NCBI GenBank assembly: GCA_964036295.1
Contig: OZ038466.1
Span: 16,774,001 to 16,838,000, forward strand
Length of the DNA: 64,000 nt
Direction of reading: 5' to 3'
DNA from: Plumapathes pennacea
Lineage: Eukaryota > Cnidaria > Anthozoa > Antipatharia > Myriopathidae
Both the position numbers and the translations under genes were made by a program. The notes below the pieces were generated by a model. It ran no database searches, had not been told where the DNA came from, and saw only the letters and a program-made list of their open reading frames with translations. Numbering within the stretch: the stretch's first letter is position 1; every line of letters begins with the position of its first letter. Positions 1 to 15,925 of the stretch are shown piece after piece.

Positions 1-4634
<4,634 letters not shown>

Positions 4635-7107
4635 CATGGTAGTGCGTCACGAAATGCTCACCTGATTCCAAGAATCATGGCGCGTTGTGCTTTAAGAACC
4701 TGCAGACCACGAGCCACAAAACAGTCATTACGAAGGAGTCGTGTGTGTTTACGAGTGATAACGAGCTCAACTGACGCGGAGACTTCTGAATGACTGCGAC
4801 AGGTGCCATGTTCAGAGCGAAGGTTAACTCCTTCATTTTGGCTGAGGTTGGGTTTTGGCCGGCATCACTCCGCTGTTAAGGTTTGTCAGAAGTGTAGGGA
4901 AGCTCCGGACCAGGGCAGGTGCATCGTGGGCCGACATCGGAAATATTGTCATCCAAGTCACGAAGATCTCATTGAGAAACACACCAAGAGGAATATGAAC
5001 TAGAGCAACTGGTCCATTCTGCGATAAGCTGTTGCCTATCTTCCAAAGCTAGGCTCAGTGAAAACCTTTTCACACTAAAATTGAGTTGGATTTGTCTCAA
5101 CGTGAACATGTGGATATTCTTACGAAAGGCAGAAAATAACTTAAAAATAGCCCATCAACCTGACGTCAACAATCCGGCACATGCCCCAGGTTCTTTGATT
5201 TGAAACTTCTTTGAGAACTGAGATACAAATATTGTCCTCTATAATATTTGCCATGCTCAGATTAAATTGCGTTAAATACTCCTATTTTTGTTATAGCCTG
5301 CCCCAGGTATCACCATTTTGTACAACCGAGCCCAGATTCTAAATTTGTTTAATTTTGGTGGGTTTCCGTGTTCCTTTGTCGTTTAAAAAGATATACCGTA
5401 TGCTGGTTATTGAACACGTGTTCCTGAAGAGACATATAGAGAACAAGCGACTCGATTATACGATATCATTTGGCTCAGTTACGCTACCAACGGAGAGAGA
5501 CGGAAGAAGGTTGTGGTGAGTTCTGCCTACTTTCCTTTTTGTGTTGGATTTTAAACGCACGAATTAAGACAATTTACTCCAAGGCATACTTTACTGAAAC
5601 ATTTTCTGTATGTGTGTGTGTTTTCCAGGGCAGCGAGACACAAGGCAGGCAAATTGTATGATCGAGTGAGGGATGTTCGCCGCGAAAAAGACAGACAACA
5701 TTTTTAGGTGAGACGTGAAACAAATGAAACGTTCATAATGCCATTAAAAAGCAACACTGAGCTGCTCCAAAACTCGTGTTCTTTCCGCTTTTTCTAAAAC
5801 GATGTGAGGAGGCATGTAAACAGGGCCTAGGTCACCCTTCTCTATTGAAATTCCTTGGACCATGATTAAACGCTCGAGTAGGGTTACTCTCCCAGGTTTA
5901 GAGGGACCAGGTGTCTGTCAATTTCCGCCAAGTTTGTTACCCTTGGTGAGGTAGCCCTGGGATAGCGCTTGGTATGTAAAGTGGGGGGGGGGGGGGGGGG
6001 CTATCTTTTGACTCTCCTTCCATGTAAGCAGGGCCTTACTTCGACAGGTAAGTGACACTCGAGTGATTCTAACCTGAGTATCAGGCTAAATTTTCGGCTA
6101 ATTTTACCCTAATAGACTAGGGAGAGCCAGAAAAAAGCCTGGAACTCAGGCTGAGTGATTCTCACTTTTTCAATTGTATATAACTTACGCGCACAAATTA
6201 TGCTGCGCGCGTCATGCAGCTGAAAGTTATGTTCTTGTGAACATTGCATTCATGGAGTATCTGATGACAGCAGCTCGAACGAAGTAGAGGCAAAGCGGTA
6301 TTCAAAGCTGCGTATTCTACATCGCGGTCTACTGGTGAAATACTGGCACCAAAATCTTTATCGACACCGGTGAATGGGGAAATGCTTCTTTGTGTTCTTT
6401 TTTGGAAAAAAGTTAAATAAATTAAAGGGCCAAAAGCACGCGAACTGAATAATAACCCGACAGTAGTTATGATTAATTGACCTGCTCCTAAGACAAACCG
6501 GTAGCTGATATACATATGATTGCATGTAATTAGGGTATGATAGTGTAAGTAGTTTGGATTATGAACATTGTAAATTTCCCGCAACTCAGTTGTTGCTGCT
6601 ATGAGTTTTTAATAAACTTTATTTTTTATGAACAACACTGGTTGATGAAGAAGACTACAGGAAGAGTGAGTAGTCTGTTGAAATAAGTTGTTTGTCGATC
6701 AATAAATTATCGACAGCTTTTTAATCTTAAAGTTGAAGTTCAGATAATTGTTTATTTGAGCATGGACTGATTGCAAAAATTTGGCATGTAGTATATTATT
6801 ATTATTACTCGTAAAAGCACAATGATCATTATAAATCACTTTTTGATGCACTGTTACCAACGCCAATGATCAGCTAACGAATTTTTTGTTACCCTCCCGA
6901 GTCGTTAGTATCATGTCTTAGTAATTGTCAATCAAAGCGAAATTTCTTAATTTGTACTATTATGGCAAGCGACTAGAGCACAAGAAAACAGGTAGGCTAT
7001 CAGCGTCAATTTTACTTCCCACGTGTGTCCCATTTGATTTGAATATATATTTTTAAACACCTGTATGTGCTGAACACGAACTCGCTCCTGTTTTTGCAGC
7101 TTCAGTG
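4635..7107. other. ERCC4 3' region and intergenic gap
   Basis: No supported gene lies here. ATTAAA at 5261-5266 is a possible ERCC4 poly(A) signal. Fragments of a MITE lie at about 5813-6037, with an 18-bp G run near 5983-6000. The segment 6745-7050 holds sequence shared with the upstream region of the next PAN gene. A good splice acceptor (CTGTTTTTGCAG, ending at 7099) sits 8 bp before the ATG at 7108, suggesting that a 5' UTR intron ends there. Confidence 0.6.
5813..6037. repeat. Fragments of the GGCCTGTTTACATG MITE family
   Basis: ATGTAAACAGGGCCT at about 5814 and CATGTAAGCAGGGCCT near 6021 match the right terminus of the complete element at 62797-63185. The inner block ACCCTTCTCTATTGAAATTCC is the reverse complement of an internal part of that element. 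Both termini point the same way, so these are fragments and not one intact copy. Confidence 0.55.
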
Positions 7108-9870
7108 ATGATGGACGCAGCAAGAACTATGTGGTTCTTTCTCATAGTTATGTGGAGTCAGGCCATTAATGGGCAAATCCACGTTCCAAGCATCAACCGC
7201 GAGCAAAGTAACGAAATTGCGTTCGCCAACTTTAAAAAATATCCTTTTCATGCTTTGTTGGCCAAGATTTTGAAGACCATGTATGCAGATGATTTGTTTG
7301 ATTGTGCCAGCTTCTGCCTGGCCACCAAGAAATGTGTATCGTTCAACATCCAAGCAGAGCCAGAACACAGTCGACGCTACCACTGTGAGCTGCTGGAGAC
7401 AAATCTTTTCCGCTCACCGCACAAGTTTCAGGGAAATGGAACCTTTCACCACTACTCTGTGCAGGTAGGTGTAACATAATTATTTATAGCTGCATTCTGT
7501 TTTGGCCCTTTGTTTGACAAGTGACAAGAGTCCTTTCTATATTTTCACAGTGAAACCAAGGTTTTGGTGCAAACGTGATGCCACATACATCAAAATATTC
7601 CATTTTCTTTGTGCTATTGCTTGCTGGCATCGCCCTTACAAACCAGGGGGCTGTCGTAGTTCTCTCTTTCTCTGGTTTCCTTGCCCCAGAAAACATTTCG
7701 AGCCGTCTCTTTCGTCCGTTTAAACAGCTATGTCATATGGTGAAATGTATGATTATATGCATCTATTTGTTGTTGTGATTGGCACTGTGAAAACTTACGA
7801 AAGTCATCCGAAAACTGCTCTAATTGAATGTGTTTTGTTAACAGACCCCGTGTATGGAGCAGAATCCTTGCAAAAACGGAGGAACATGTCTGCCCGACTA
7901 CCAGACCAACAGCTTCCGCTGCGAGTGCAAACAGTCTTATTCTGGAAGTAACTGCGGTATGTGTTGCAAAATTCACAGCTTTATGTCGACTTTATGTTGT
8001 TTAAGAAGAGTGGCGAGAGAAGGGAAACTTGAGGTGGAGGGGTGGGATGAGCTTTTGATCTTTATTTCCAATGACACGTCCTGTTACATAGCAGATTTTA
8101 AGCACCACCCCCCGAACTGCGCAGAGTACCACAAATCTGGCGACAGAGCTAACGGCATACGCACGATCAAGCCTGACAACCTGGAACCGTTTGACGTTTT
8201 CTGCGACCAAACCACAGCGGGAGGGGGCTGGACTGTCTTCCAGAAAAGACTGGACGGCTCAGTTGATTTCTACCGAGGCTGGGCCGACTACCAGCACGGC
8301 TTCGGTAACTTGAGTGGCGAGTTTTGGCTCGGACTGGACAAGATACGCCGAATGACAAATCAGACCAACAGCACACTTCGGGTTGATCTGGAGGATTTTG
8401 ACAACGAAACAGCTTACGCAAAGTACGACATGTTTGCTGTGTCAAGTGAGGCATCCAAGTACCAGCTGAGTTTGGGCAACTACTCAGGTACTTTGCAAGC
8501 AAGGATTCCATCGTTATAGTTTGTTGTTAAAATCGATTCCACGTGAAGCCAATATTTGCACAGTAGAACCTCCCGTAAGGGCCCACCCTTCGTTCGTCTT
8601 TTAAGTGGTCGCTTAAGGGAGGTGGTCGCTTACGGGAGTTTCTCACCGTGGGAGGCCCAAGGGAGATCCAGCTTTGAGCCACAACCAGTGTCACATAATA
8701 ATGGTAGTGTTTTATCCGGTCAGGTTTTTGCAAAGAAGTTAGAGTGGTCGCTTACCGGAGATTAAAAACAAAACAAAACAAAACAAAAGAAAGAACTTAA
8801 ACGGTGAGCCTTAATGGTGGTCGCGGTCGCTTAAGAGAGGTTGTCGCTTACGGGAGGTGGTCGTTCAGGGAGGTTCCACGATATTTACTTGATGTCTACC
8901 GTTAAGATATTTGGGTCTTTTGAGCACTTTAAATAATAGATTTTCTTTGCTTTTGTGATTTTCAACCAATCCATGGAGGTTCAGAATGCAAAGACAGTGT
9001 CAAGTAAAGTAGAAGCTAATGGTCAATGTTTCTCTTTTTTCACCAACGTGGTCGCCATGACATCACAAATGTCGGTTTTTAAAAGATAGATTGCAGAATT
9101 TGGCGCTTTGGAACCCGTTCGCATACTTTATAGTTACAGTGAACTCTCTTTTAACGGAAACCCTTGTAAGACGGACACCTGGTAGGAGCGGTCTGCCATT
9201 TCTTCAGTCATTTACACAATAACTGAACTCTCGGACACGTCTCTAATACGGACAGTATGAGCTGGTCCCAAGGGTGTCCGTCTTAGCGGCAGTTGACTAT
9301 AATAATAACGGCTTCTTCTACGTTTGGTTGTGACCTACAACATGTTTGTCGGCGACAAACTGCCGTGTGCACTTGAAAAGTTGTAAATTTCGACATCATA
9401 TCAGTCCGGCGTCGAAGTCAGAACGGGGCTTTAGTGCCAAATATGTACGTTGCGTTATTCTCCTGCGTGGGTGCAATATTTACAAATTGAAGTATTATTG
9501 CTATCGTTTGCAGAGTCGTGTTCCGAAGAGAGCCACGTTCTGATTGAAGTCGATATCAAATATTCAAAGCGTTAAACTCGTTTAATTCCAACTCTTCTCT
9601 GCAGGTACAGCAGGTGACTCGCTGTCCGATCATCGTGGAATGGCCTTTACAACTAAAGACCAAGACAACGACATTGGTGAACCTAACAACTGCGCTATTA
9701 GATTCAAAGGCGCCTGGTGGTACAACGACTGTCACAAGTCTAACCTGAACGGTTTGTACATGAGCGGTCAGCACAAGTCGTATGCTCAAGGTGTGAACTG
9801 GAAGCACTGGAGGGGACAATTTTACTCCGTCAAACGCGCCGAGATGAAGATCAGGCCTGTTAGCTTCTGA
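7108..9870 (+). CDS. Secreted PAN/apple-EGF-fibrinogen C-terminal domain protein
   Basis: Four exons (7108-7464, 7845-7956, 8095-8487, 9605-9870) join in frame to 375 residues. Residues 1 to about 22 form a signal peptide (hydrophobic MWFFLIVMW core). Residues from about 23 to 119 form a PAN/apple-like module with [15 protein letters not shown]. Exon 2 encodes one EGF-like repeat, with NPCKNGGTC and the [11 protein letters not shown] segment. Exons 3-4 encode a complete fibrinogen C-terminal domain of about 220 residues: NCAEY, the [21 protein letters not shown] core, [10 protein letters not shown], the [23 protein letters not shown] pocket region and a final IRPVSF-like end. In ficolins and related lectins this domain binds acetylated sugars or protein ligands outside the cell (family knowledge). 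Two AATAAA motifs at 9995-10000 and 10002-10007 follow the stop by about 130 bp. Ligand and role (innate recognition, adhesion or matrix) cannot be decided here. Confidence 0.9.
8560..8880. repeat. Mariner-like MITE, copy 1 (TIR CAGTAGAACCTCCC)
   Basis: Ends CAGTAGAACCTCCCG and CAGGGAGGTTCCACG are inverted, and the interior repeats GTGGTCGCTTA motifs. The same family lies inverted at 18631-19072. It is in the fibrinogen gene's third intron. Confidence 0.7.
9136..9300. repeat. CAGTnAACTC / GTCCGTCTT MITE, copy 1
   Basis: It begins TACAGTGAACTCTC, ends near GCGGCAGTTGACTATA, and carries internal GGACAC and GTCCGTCTTA boxes. It belongs to the family best preserved at 26819-26985. Confidence 0.55.
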
Positions 9871-12509
9871 TGACGTCACAACAGGAAAAACTGCTGGTAG
9901 ATGTAGCTGTATTGCCGGCTCAAGTTGTATCCATGTATCACTAAGCGACAGATCTGTGTTTGAGCTATATCCCGTTTGTCAAGTGATCGGTGAAAATAAA
10001 AAATAAAGAAAGCAATCTGCAATGGTGAAAGTGATTTTGTTAAACTGTATTCCTCTCCTACAAAACCTAACCGACAGCGATCCTTTATTGACACGTTTGT
10101 TATGAATGGGGTTGTAATTATTTTCAAAGAAAAAAAATCAAAAACACGCGAACGACTACAGCTGGCAGATAAGCCAGTCCCCGTTAAAATCGGGTGCTGT
10201 CGATAATAAATTACTAATGACTTTTTAAATATAAAACTGAAGATACCCGTAAAATTCCGAAAATGAGCCCCTCCAAATATAAGCCCCTCAAATTCGAAGC
10301 GCAAAAGGCCCTCGTATAAGAAGTACCTCCGAATATAAGCCCCCCGGGCCTTATATTTGGGATTTGCCCTCAAATACAAAATACACCAAAGCAAATTACA
10401 CATACCGGTATCATTACGGTTAAGCTTTTTTTTATCAAGTTTATTGTCGTTTACGTAGTGCACTCCTCACTCTCGCCTCGGATTCACACGTTAGATTTCT
10501 ATGAACTTTGAACTATCGTGTACTGTATGAACTATAAACTTAGTACGGTGTGACATTTATGTACGGTATTCCATTTTCAATAAAGTTTGTTGCTGTTGTG
10601 TTTGAAGTTGGCATGTTCAGAGAAATTTAAGTTGTCACGAATTTCTAGTTAACGCCTAATACTATCATTTGCACATGGAAAAATTGCGGACACAAATTTT
10701 CCTCCAATTATAAGCCCAACAAATTTTGAAACGCAAAGTTCCCTCCGAAAATAAGCCCCTCCCATTATAAGCCCCCCAAAAAACACCTTTGAAAAATATA
10801 AGCCCCGGGGCATATTTTAGGAATTTTACGGTAATCGTTTATTTCAGCATAGACTGATAATACACAATTTAGCAAGCTAAATGCTAGTTTTTCTGCCAGC
10901 TGTAGTTGTTCTTTAATTCACTGTAGTTTTCTTCTTTAGTCGGTGTTGTTTAACTTATAAAAAGGTCAATTATTCAGAACTGTCGCGTTACTACTCAGTT
11001 CGCGTGCTTTTGGCTTTAATTTCTTTTATGTATTTTACAAGGGGTCTGTATGGAGCGGTTTTGACATACGGTTTCTCATGGGATAGTATGTTTTCCAGTG
11101 GCAAGAAAAACACAACGACTATGAAAAAAGTGCGGAATAAATGTGCCGCGAATTTAAAAATTCAAAATTGTATCGAAATTGAAGTGACCTAAATATTTTA
11201 AGTTAAAGTGTCGCGAAATACGCAATCCCAAAATCGCGAAATGAACGTGTCGCGAAGAGTTCACCTTCAGAGAACTTGCTCAACTCGTGCTGTAGTCATT
11301 TTGCCATAATAGTATACAAATCAAGAGCTTTTCATCTTCAATAATTCTAATTACAGACACGACGCCAATGTTAATGGTCAGCTAACGATTTATTTGTTAC
11401 TTACCAGAGTCATTAGCCATTCCGAAGTTCTAGAAGATTAATCCAAATGCGCGTCTCCCACTCCATAATAGTCTCTTATTTTTCTGATTTTTAAAAGCTC
11501 GCCATTCAGTTTCTGATGGACCAATCTCGCTGAAACTTAGCATACTAATTTGAATGTGCTCTCTCTTGTGACGAGGTTAGTATTTTCAATCTGATTAACC
11601 TCCTATTCACCTCCATTTCGGCGAATAATTGTTAACTATTCCGAGATTGAGGAGCCAATCAGAGCGCGCGGAAAGCACTGTTCATTGTGTGGTATATACA
11701 TGTACTAATATATTTTACAGTGTGAATGCGTTTGTGCGCGTAAACCGTCACAACCGCTGAACTAATGTCAACCAAACTTTCTGTGGTGAACAGATTGTCA
11801 CAGGATATTTTTCACGGCTCTCCTGGCTGGTGAAGCTGTAAACGGGCTTCGTACACCTGCTTATATGACATTATGATAGACAAATATATCGTTAGCTGAT
11901 CACGTTGGCGCCATCTCTTGGTAATTTTTATAAATTATTAAGAGCGAAAGTTCTTTATTGGTACTATTGTGTCAAAATTACCAAATCAAACCAGAGCACG
12001 ACAATTTTACATCCCACGTGTGTCTCATTTGATTTGAGTGAGCGTTCTTATCGATAGCAAACGTATTTGGGTTTATGGGCTCTTTGATGGATTACCCTTT
12101 AATCTATTGTTGATTGATTATCATTGGTTTCCGAGAAATCCCTGACGTAGCCTGCACGCAGGCTCTCCGCTTGGGTTTCCGGCGCGTACGAGCCGAGCGA
12201 AAAACTGGGACCGGGCGATAACTGGGAATCTGAAATGTGTCGTTTCAAGGCAAACGTCCATGCCATGTTATGGTATAGACGTTTCAATACGTCAAAACGC
12301 ATATTTAGGAGTCATTTTTTTGTCTATGAAATCTAGAAACTCCATAATATTATTTTTCATGTCTTTATGAGGATCGGGCTAAGATGGATTTGTTTACTAT
12401 AAGCAGCTGTATGTGGTCATGTAGTTTTCACGCCTTTCCTCGTGTCAAACAAAACTGAAAAACAAAAAATCACTTGGAGCTGATTCATTTTACCTGAAGG
12501 TTTCTGAAT
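9871..12509. other. Intergenic gap between the two PAN genes
   Basis: No gene is supported. It contains the fibrinogen gene's poly(A) signals, a repeat-rich element at 10244-10833, and blocks at 10836-12030 that repeat the DNA upstream of the gene at 7108. A stretch near 12145 (TAGCCTGCACGCAGGCT) resembles one end of the 9-bp-target-site family at 61791 and 63647. Confidence 0.55.
10244..10833. repeat. TIR element rich in ATAAGCCCC motifs
   Basis: The left end TACCCGTAAAATTCC mirrors the right end GGAATTTTACGGTA. The interior carries many copies of the short AATATAAGCCCC(TCC) motif, and the centre is palindromic at GGGCC. A related fragment starting TACCGTAAATCC lies at 17719. I read no protein-coding content. 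Confidence 0.65.
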
Positions 12510-14928
12510 ATGACATTGTTATTTCTCTTACCTCTCGTCCATGCGGCGATTTGTTCTGCTCTTCATTTCCCTACCTACAGTGAAAGCATTTTGCCTGGTA
12601 GTGTTTATCACACGCTTAAAACCTCCGAATGGCTCGATTGCATCCAAGCCTGTAGCCACGACTCAAAATGTGTCTCCTATAATTTCGGTGACAACATGTG
12701 TCAACTTAACGAATGTGGCCTTGGAAAGGACTGTGGAGGGGAACCCGCACTATTGTATTTGCGAGGATACGTTTTTCAGCAGCTGCGAGACTTTGAGGTA
12801 TGATTGCAGGGCTGTTTTGTGCCGTTATTCTACTGTATATCAAAAAAGGAAAAAAAACTCTTTATGAAACTCGGCAGTCCTTTTTTACTCAATCATTTAG
12901 AAAGTGAAAAACCATTGTCGAACTTTCAATAGATTTTTGTGGCCAAAACTAGGATCGTGGTAATAAATAAGATTTTAGTGAAATAATAGCCTAACGATCC
13001 TTTTTTTATCGCGCTGAAAGTGTTCGTATTTTGCGAAATTAAGAGAAAACGAAAACCTTGGGCGCCGAATAAATCGGAAACGCCAACATGTTTTATCCTG
13101 CTAATGAGCTGTTTAAACTTCTGCTCAAAAAGGAAGCCAAAAAAATAAAAGAAAATGTCTACATTGTCTTCTCACTGTCTTGATTAAATATGTAGCGTGT
13201 TTACCCAAGAAAGTCGATAATGCAGGTTATTAATTGTTTACTGAACTCCTTTTAGGAAGCTTCAATTTCCTTTGCTTGAAAAGTTGAAAACAAAGGGAGC
13301 AACCAGTTGGTTCCAAACGCCTCGTGTCGCAAATTTCTGATACTTTGTTGGATGCACTTTCGTATTATCACAAAATTTTCTCCAACTAATTCATTCTCTT
13401 GTTTATCATCATTAGAGCAGTGCAAGCGATGACACATTTTGTCGTCGAGAGAGCCATGTTTTGCGCCCTACTGTTGTTACAACCGCTAGGCCAACGGTAT
13501 CTCCTTCTTTGACAGGTGATTGTACCCGCCATTTTAAGGAGAGTAAACAGTGGTTTCTTTATTTATATAAGTTAAACTACTTTAATGATTATTCTGTATA
13601 ATCCTTATTGACAAATAGACCGCACTCGGGGTGTTGTTGACAAAAGGAAAGCATTTTACGTTGTTCACTGAAACACTTACAGTATAGAATAATATATCTT
13701 CGTTATTTCTCCGACTCATTATGGTATGTTTTATAATGCTACGCCAGGCTGTTCTATGGTTTGGCTGTTCCACTTCACCCCTGAGCCTCCTAACCGTTAA
13801 CAATAAGAGCACTATGCATAAGCGACAAAGAAAGGATTGATCCGTACATTACTGTACTGCCTGCTGTTTTGTTGTTGTGCCATAAGCTGACTTTCACGAA
13901 ACTGATAAAGGCAAAGCCTGGTTTGTTGTGTTTTATATTCTTTTTTATAATAAATCGTCGAAATAAATTATGTCTTCAGTTCAGTAATTATGTTTACTCA
14001 AAGGCAAGAGATTATGAAGAGCAAAATGTTTAAGTTTATCTCTTAGTCTTATTCTGGGAAACCTCTATTCACAGATCAACTACAACTATCACTGCTTCTC
14101 TTCCTTAGTTTAGTCGTATGAACAGCTTAATGCATCAGTTACCATCAAACCACTTTATATCCCTGCTCCATAGCTTTTAGTTGGGCCTGATAAACATCGT
14201 CTTGGTTTTCCTCTGGGGGAGGGGGGACTCCACGCGATTTTAAATTATGATGGCAAATGATTCTTATTTTTCTGAATTTTTATGACCGCTGGAAAAATGC
14301 ACGACACGACTCGTCAACGCGTTATTTGCAGAAACTTCACAATTGAGGCAGGACATTTAGCCGGAACTTATAGCTCCAGTCACACACGATTACATCATTT
14401 AGTTATGCTGTGTTGAAATAAATGCCATTCTGAGCTTTCCTGTCCAAAATTTTTCAATGTGCCCACCCGGCGGCACATCAGTATAAATTCCAATCATGCT
14501 TCTGGTGCCTCTTTTCAGGACCAGTCGTTGGAAACCTCACAACTTGGGCTGGCAGTTTGATGTTGTTGGTAGACGGAATTATCATCCACACAGAAAAACC
14601 CAGGGGAAACGTAGAAACGGTAAAGCTTCCACAAAGCGTCAAGGTGCTCGTGATAAATGCATACAATGGTGTATCTGCTGAGCGAGCAATTATTGCATCC
14701 TTCGACAATGGCGTCGTGACAGACTATTCGTGGAAATGCTGCGAAGGGCCAGTTTTATCCACAGGTTGGGGGACGTCTGGCTTCAACGACTCGCAATGGC
14801 CACAAGCTGTGGAATATGACAACATCGGAGCAAAACCTAACGGAATTTCATACAGAGCTCGGTGGATATGGGTCAAAGACATGCAAGCTGCGAACGTTGT
14901 ATGTCGAGGAACTATTACACGCGGCTAG
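12510..14928 (+). CDS. Secreted PAN/apple protein with a β-sandwich-like C-terminal domain
   Basis: Three exons (12510-12797, 13416-13515, 14519-14928) keep frame and give 265 residues. Residues 1 to about 15 are a signal peptide (LLFLLPLVHA). Exon 1 then encodes a PAN-like module with WLDCIQACSHDSKCVSYNF and further cysteines. Exon 2 encodes a Thr/Pro/Ser-rich linker (VVTTARPTVSPSLT) suited to O-glycosylation. Exon 3 encodes about 135 residues ending at TAG, with the pattern GSLMLLVDG, WKCCEGP, GWGTSGFNDSQWP, RARWIWVKD and VVCRG. This resembles small extracellular galactose-binding-like β-sandwich domains; I do not recognise a named family with certainty. It shares upstream sequence with the gene at 7108, suggesting an old tandem duplication followed by domain exchange (inference). 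AATAAA at 15452-15457 is a possible poly(A) signal. Exon 3 is the least certain part. Confidence 0.75.
13159..13455 (+). repeat. Segmental duplication, source copy (intron 1/exon 2 of the PAN gene)
   Basis: This block, from CTACATTGTCTTCTCACTGTC through most of exon 2's start, is matched by 15644-15925 in the same orientation with scattered changes and small indels. The source carries the functional acceptor ATTAG before exon 2. Confidence 0.75.
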
Positions 14929-14956
14929 ATGTGCACACGGTTTTATGGCTTGGGCT

Positions 14957-15164
14957 TAGACTGCGAAACAGTCCCTCCTTTGCACTAAGCTAATCGAGCA
15001 AGTGCAAAGCGAACGGGCGCGGTCTGGGAAGAGCGAGGGTCATACGACGAGATTGGGTCCGGACCCAATCTCCTCGCATGACGCTCGCTCTACCCAGGCC
15101 GCGCGCGTTCGCTTTGCACTTTGTCGATCATCTTTGCACAACGAAGGGACTGTTTTGCAGTCTA
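14957..15164. repeat. Foldback element with about 100-bp arms
   Basis: The two halves are near-complete reverse complements. The outer ends are TAGACTGCGAAACAGTCCC and GGGACTGTTTTGCAGTCTA, and the centre is GGGTCCGGACCC. It lies 28 bp after the PAN gene's stop codon, so it is probably in its 3' UTR, where a transcript would form a long hairpin. Confidence 0.85.
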
Positions 15165-15643
15165 TCCTGGGCCCCGTTTATATGAAGAAATCCCGGGAAA
15201 CCGAGTCATCATTTTCCGAGTCATCCTGTGTGCGCCAACTATTCATACATTTCTTTATAAATCGATGCGAGCCGTTTACACGAGGAATCATAACTTGTCT
15301 CTGGGAACCGGCACGACAAACAAAATAGGGTGACCCTGGGGAGGGGGACAGCATATGAAACTTTTGAGGTGGGGAGAGGGGGCTACACCTACGTGAGCCT
15401 GTTTCATCCTGGTCTGAAAGAAAAATTGCGGCACAATCTGGAAAACATAAGAATAAACAACTAAATGATATAACACTCTTCTTTCGGTCCGTCATCCGTG
15501 AGTTTTATATACTGAGTTTGTTTTTCTTCCAGTGCAGCTTTGGCCCTATTTGCGACAACTCGCCGCGGGTTCCATATTAACACTCGGTGCAGTTGGCTCG
15601 GGGAGTGAGGAGAGTAGCTCGGGTCCCCAGGAATATAAGAGAA

Positions 15644-15925
15644 CTACATTGTCTTCTCAGTGTCTTAATTAAATATGAAGCGATGTGTACCCAAGAAAGT
15701 CGATAATGCAGGTTATTAATTCTTTACTGAACTCCTTTTAGGAAGCTTCAATTTACTTTGTTTTGAAAAGTTGGAAGCAAAGGAAGGAACTTGGTTCCAA
15801 ATGTCTCGTGTCGCAAATTTCAGATACTTTGTTGGATGCGCTTGAATTTCGTATTGTCACACGACTTTGTCCACAATATTATAAGAACAGTGCAAGCGAT
15901 GACGCATTTTTTCGCCGAGAGGGCC
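15644..15925 (+). pseudogene. Duplicated relic of PAN-gene intron 1 plus exon 2
   Basis: This is a second copy of 13159-13455. The part matching exon 2 (AGTGCAAGCGATGACGCATT) is preceded by ATAAG instead of ATTAG. The coding pattern is lost shortly after GAGAGGGCC, and no PAN exon or C-terminal exon accompanies it. It is best read as a broken exon left by a local duplication. Confidence 0.65.

Noticed and set aside
6198..6584. 128-codon minus-strand ORF in the ERCC4 3' region
   Set aside because: No recognisable motif, low-complexity composition and no splice or poly(A) context.
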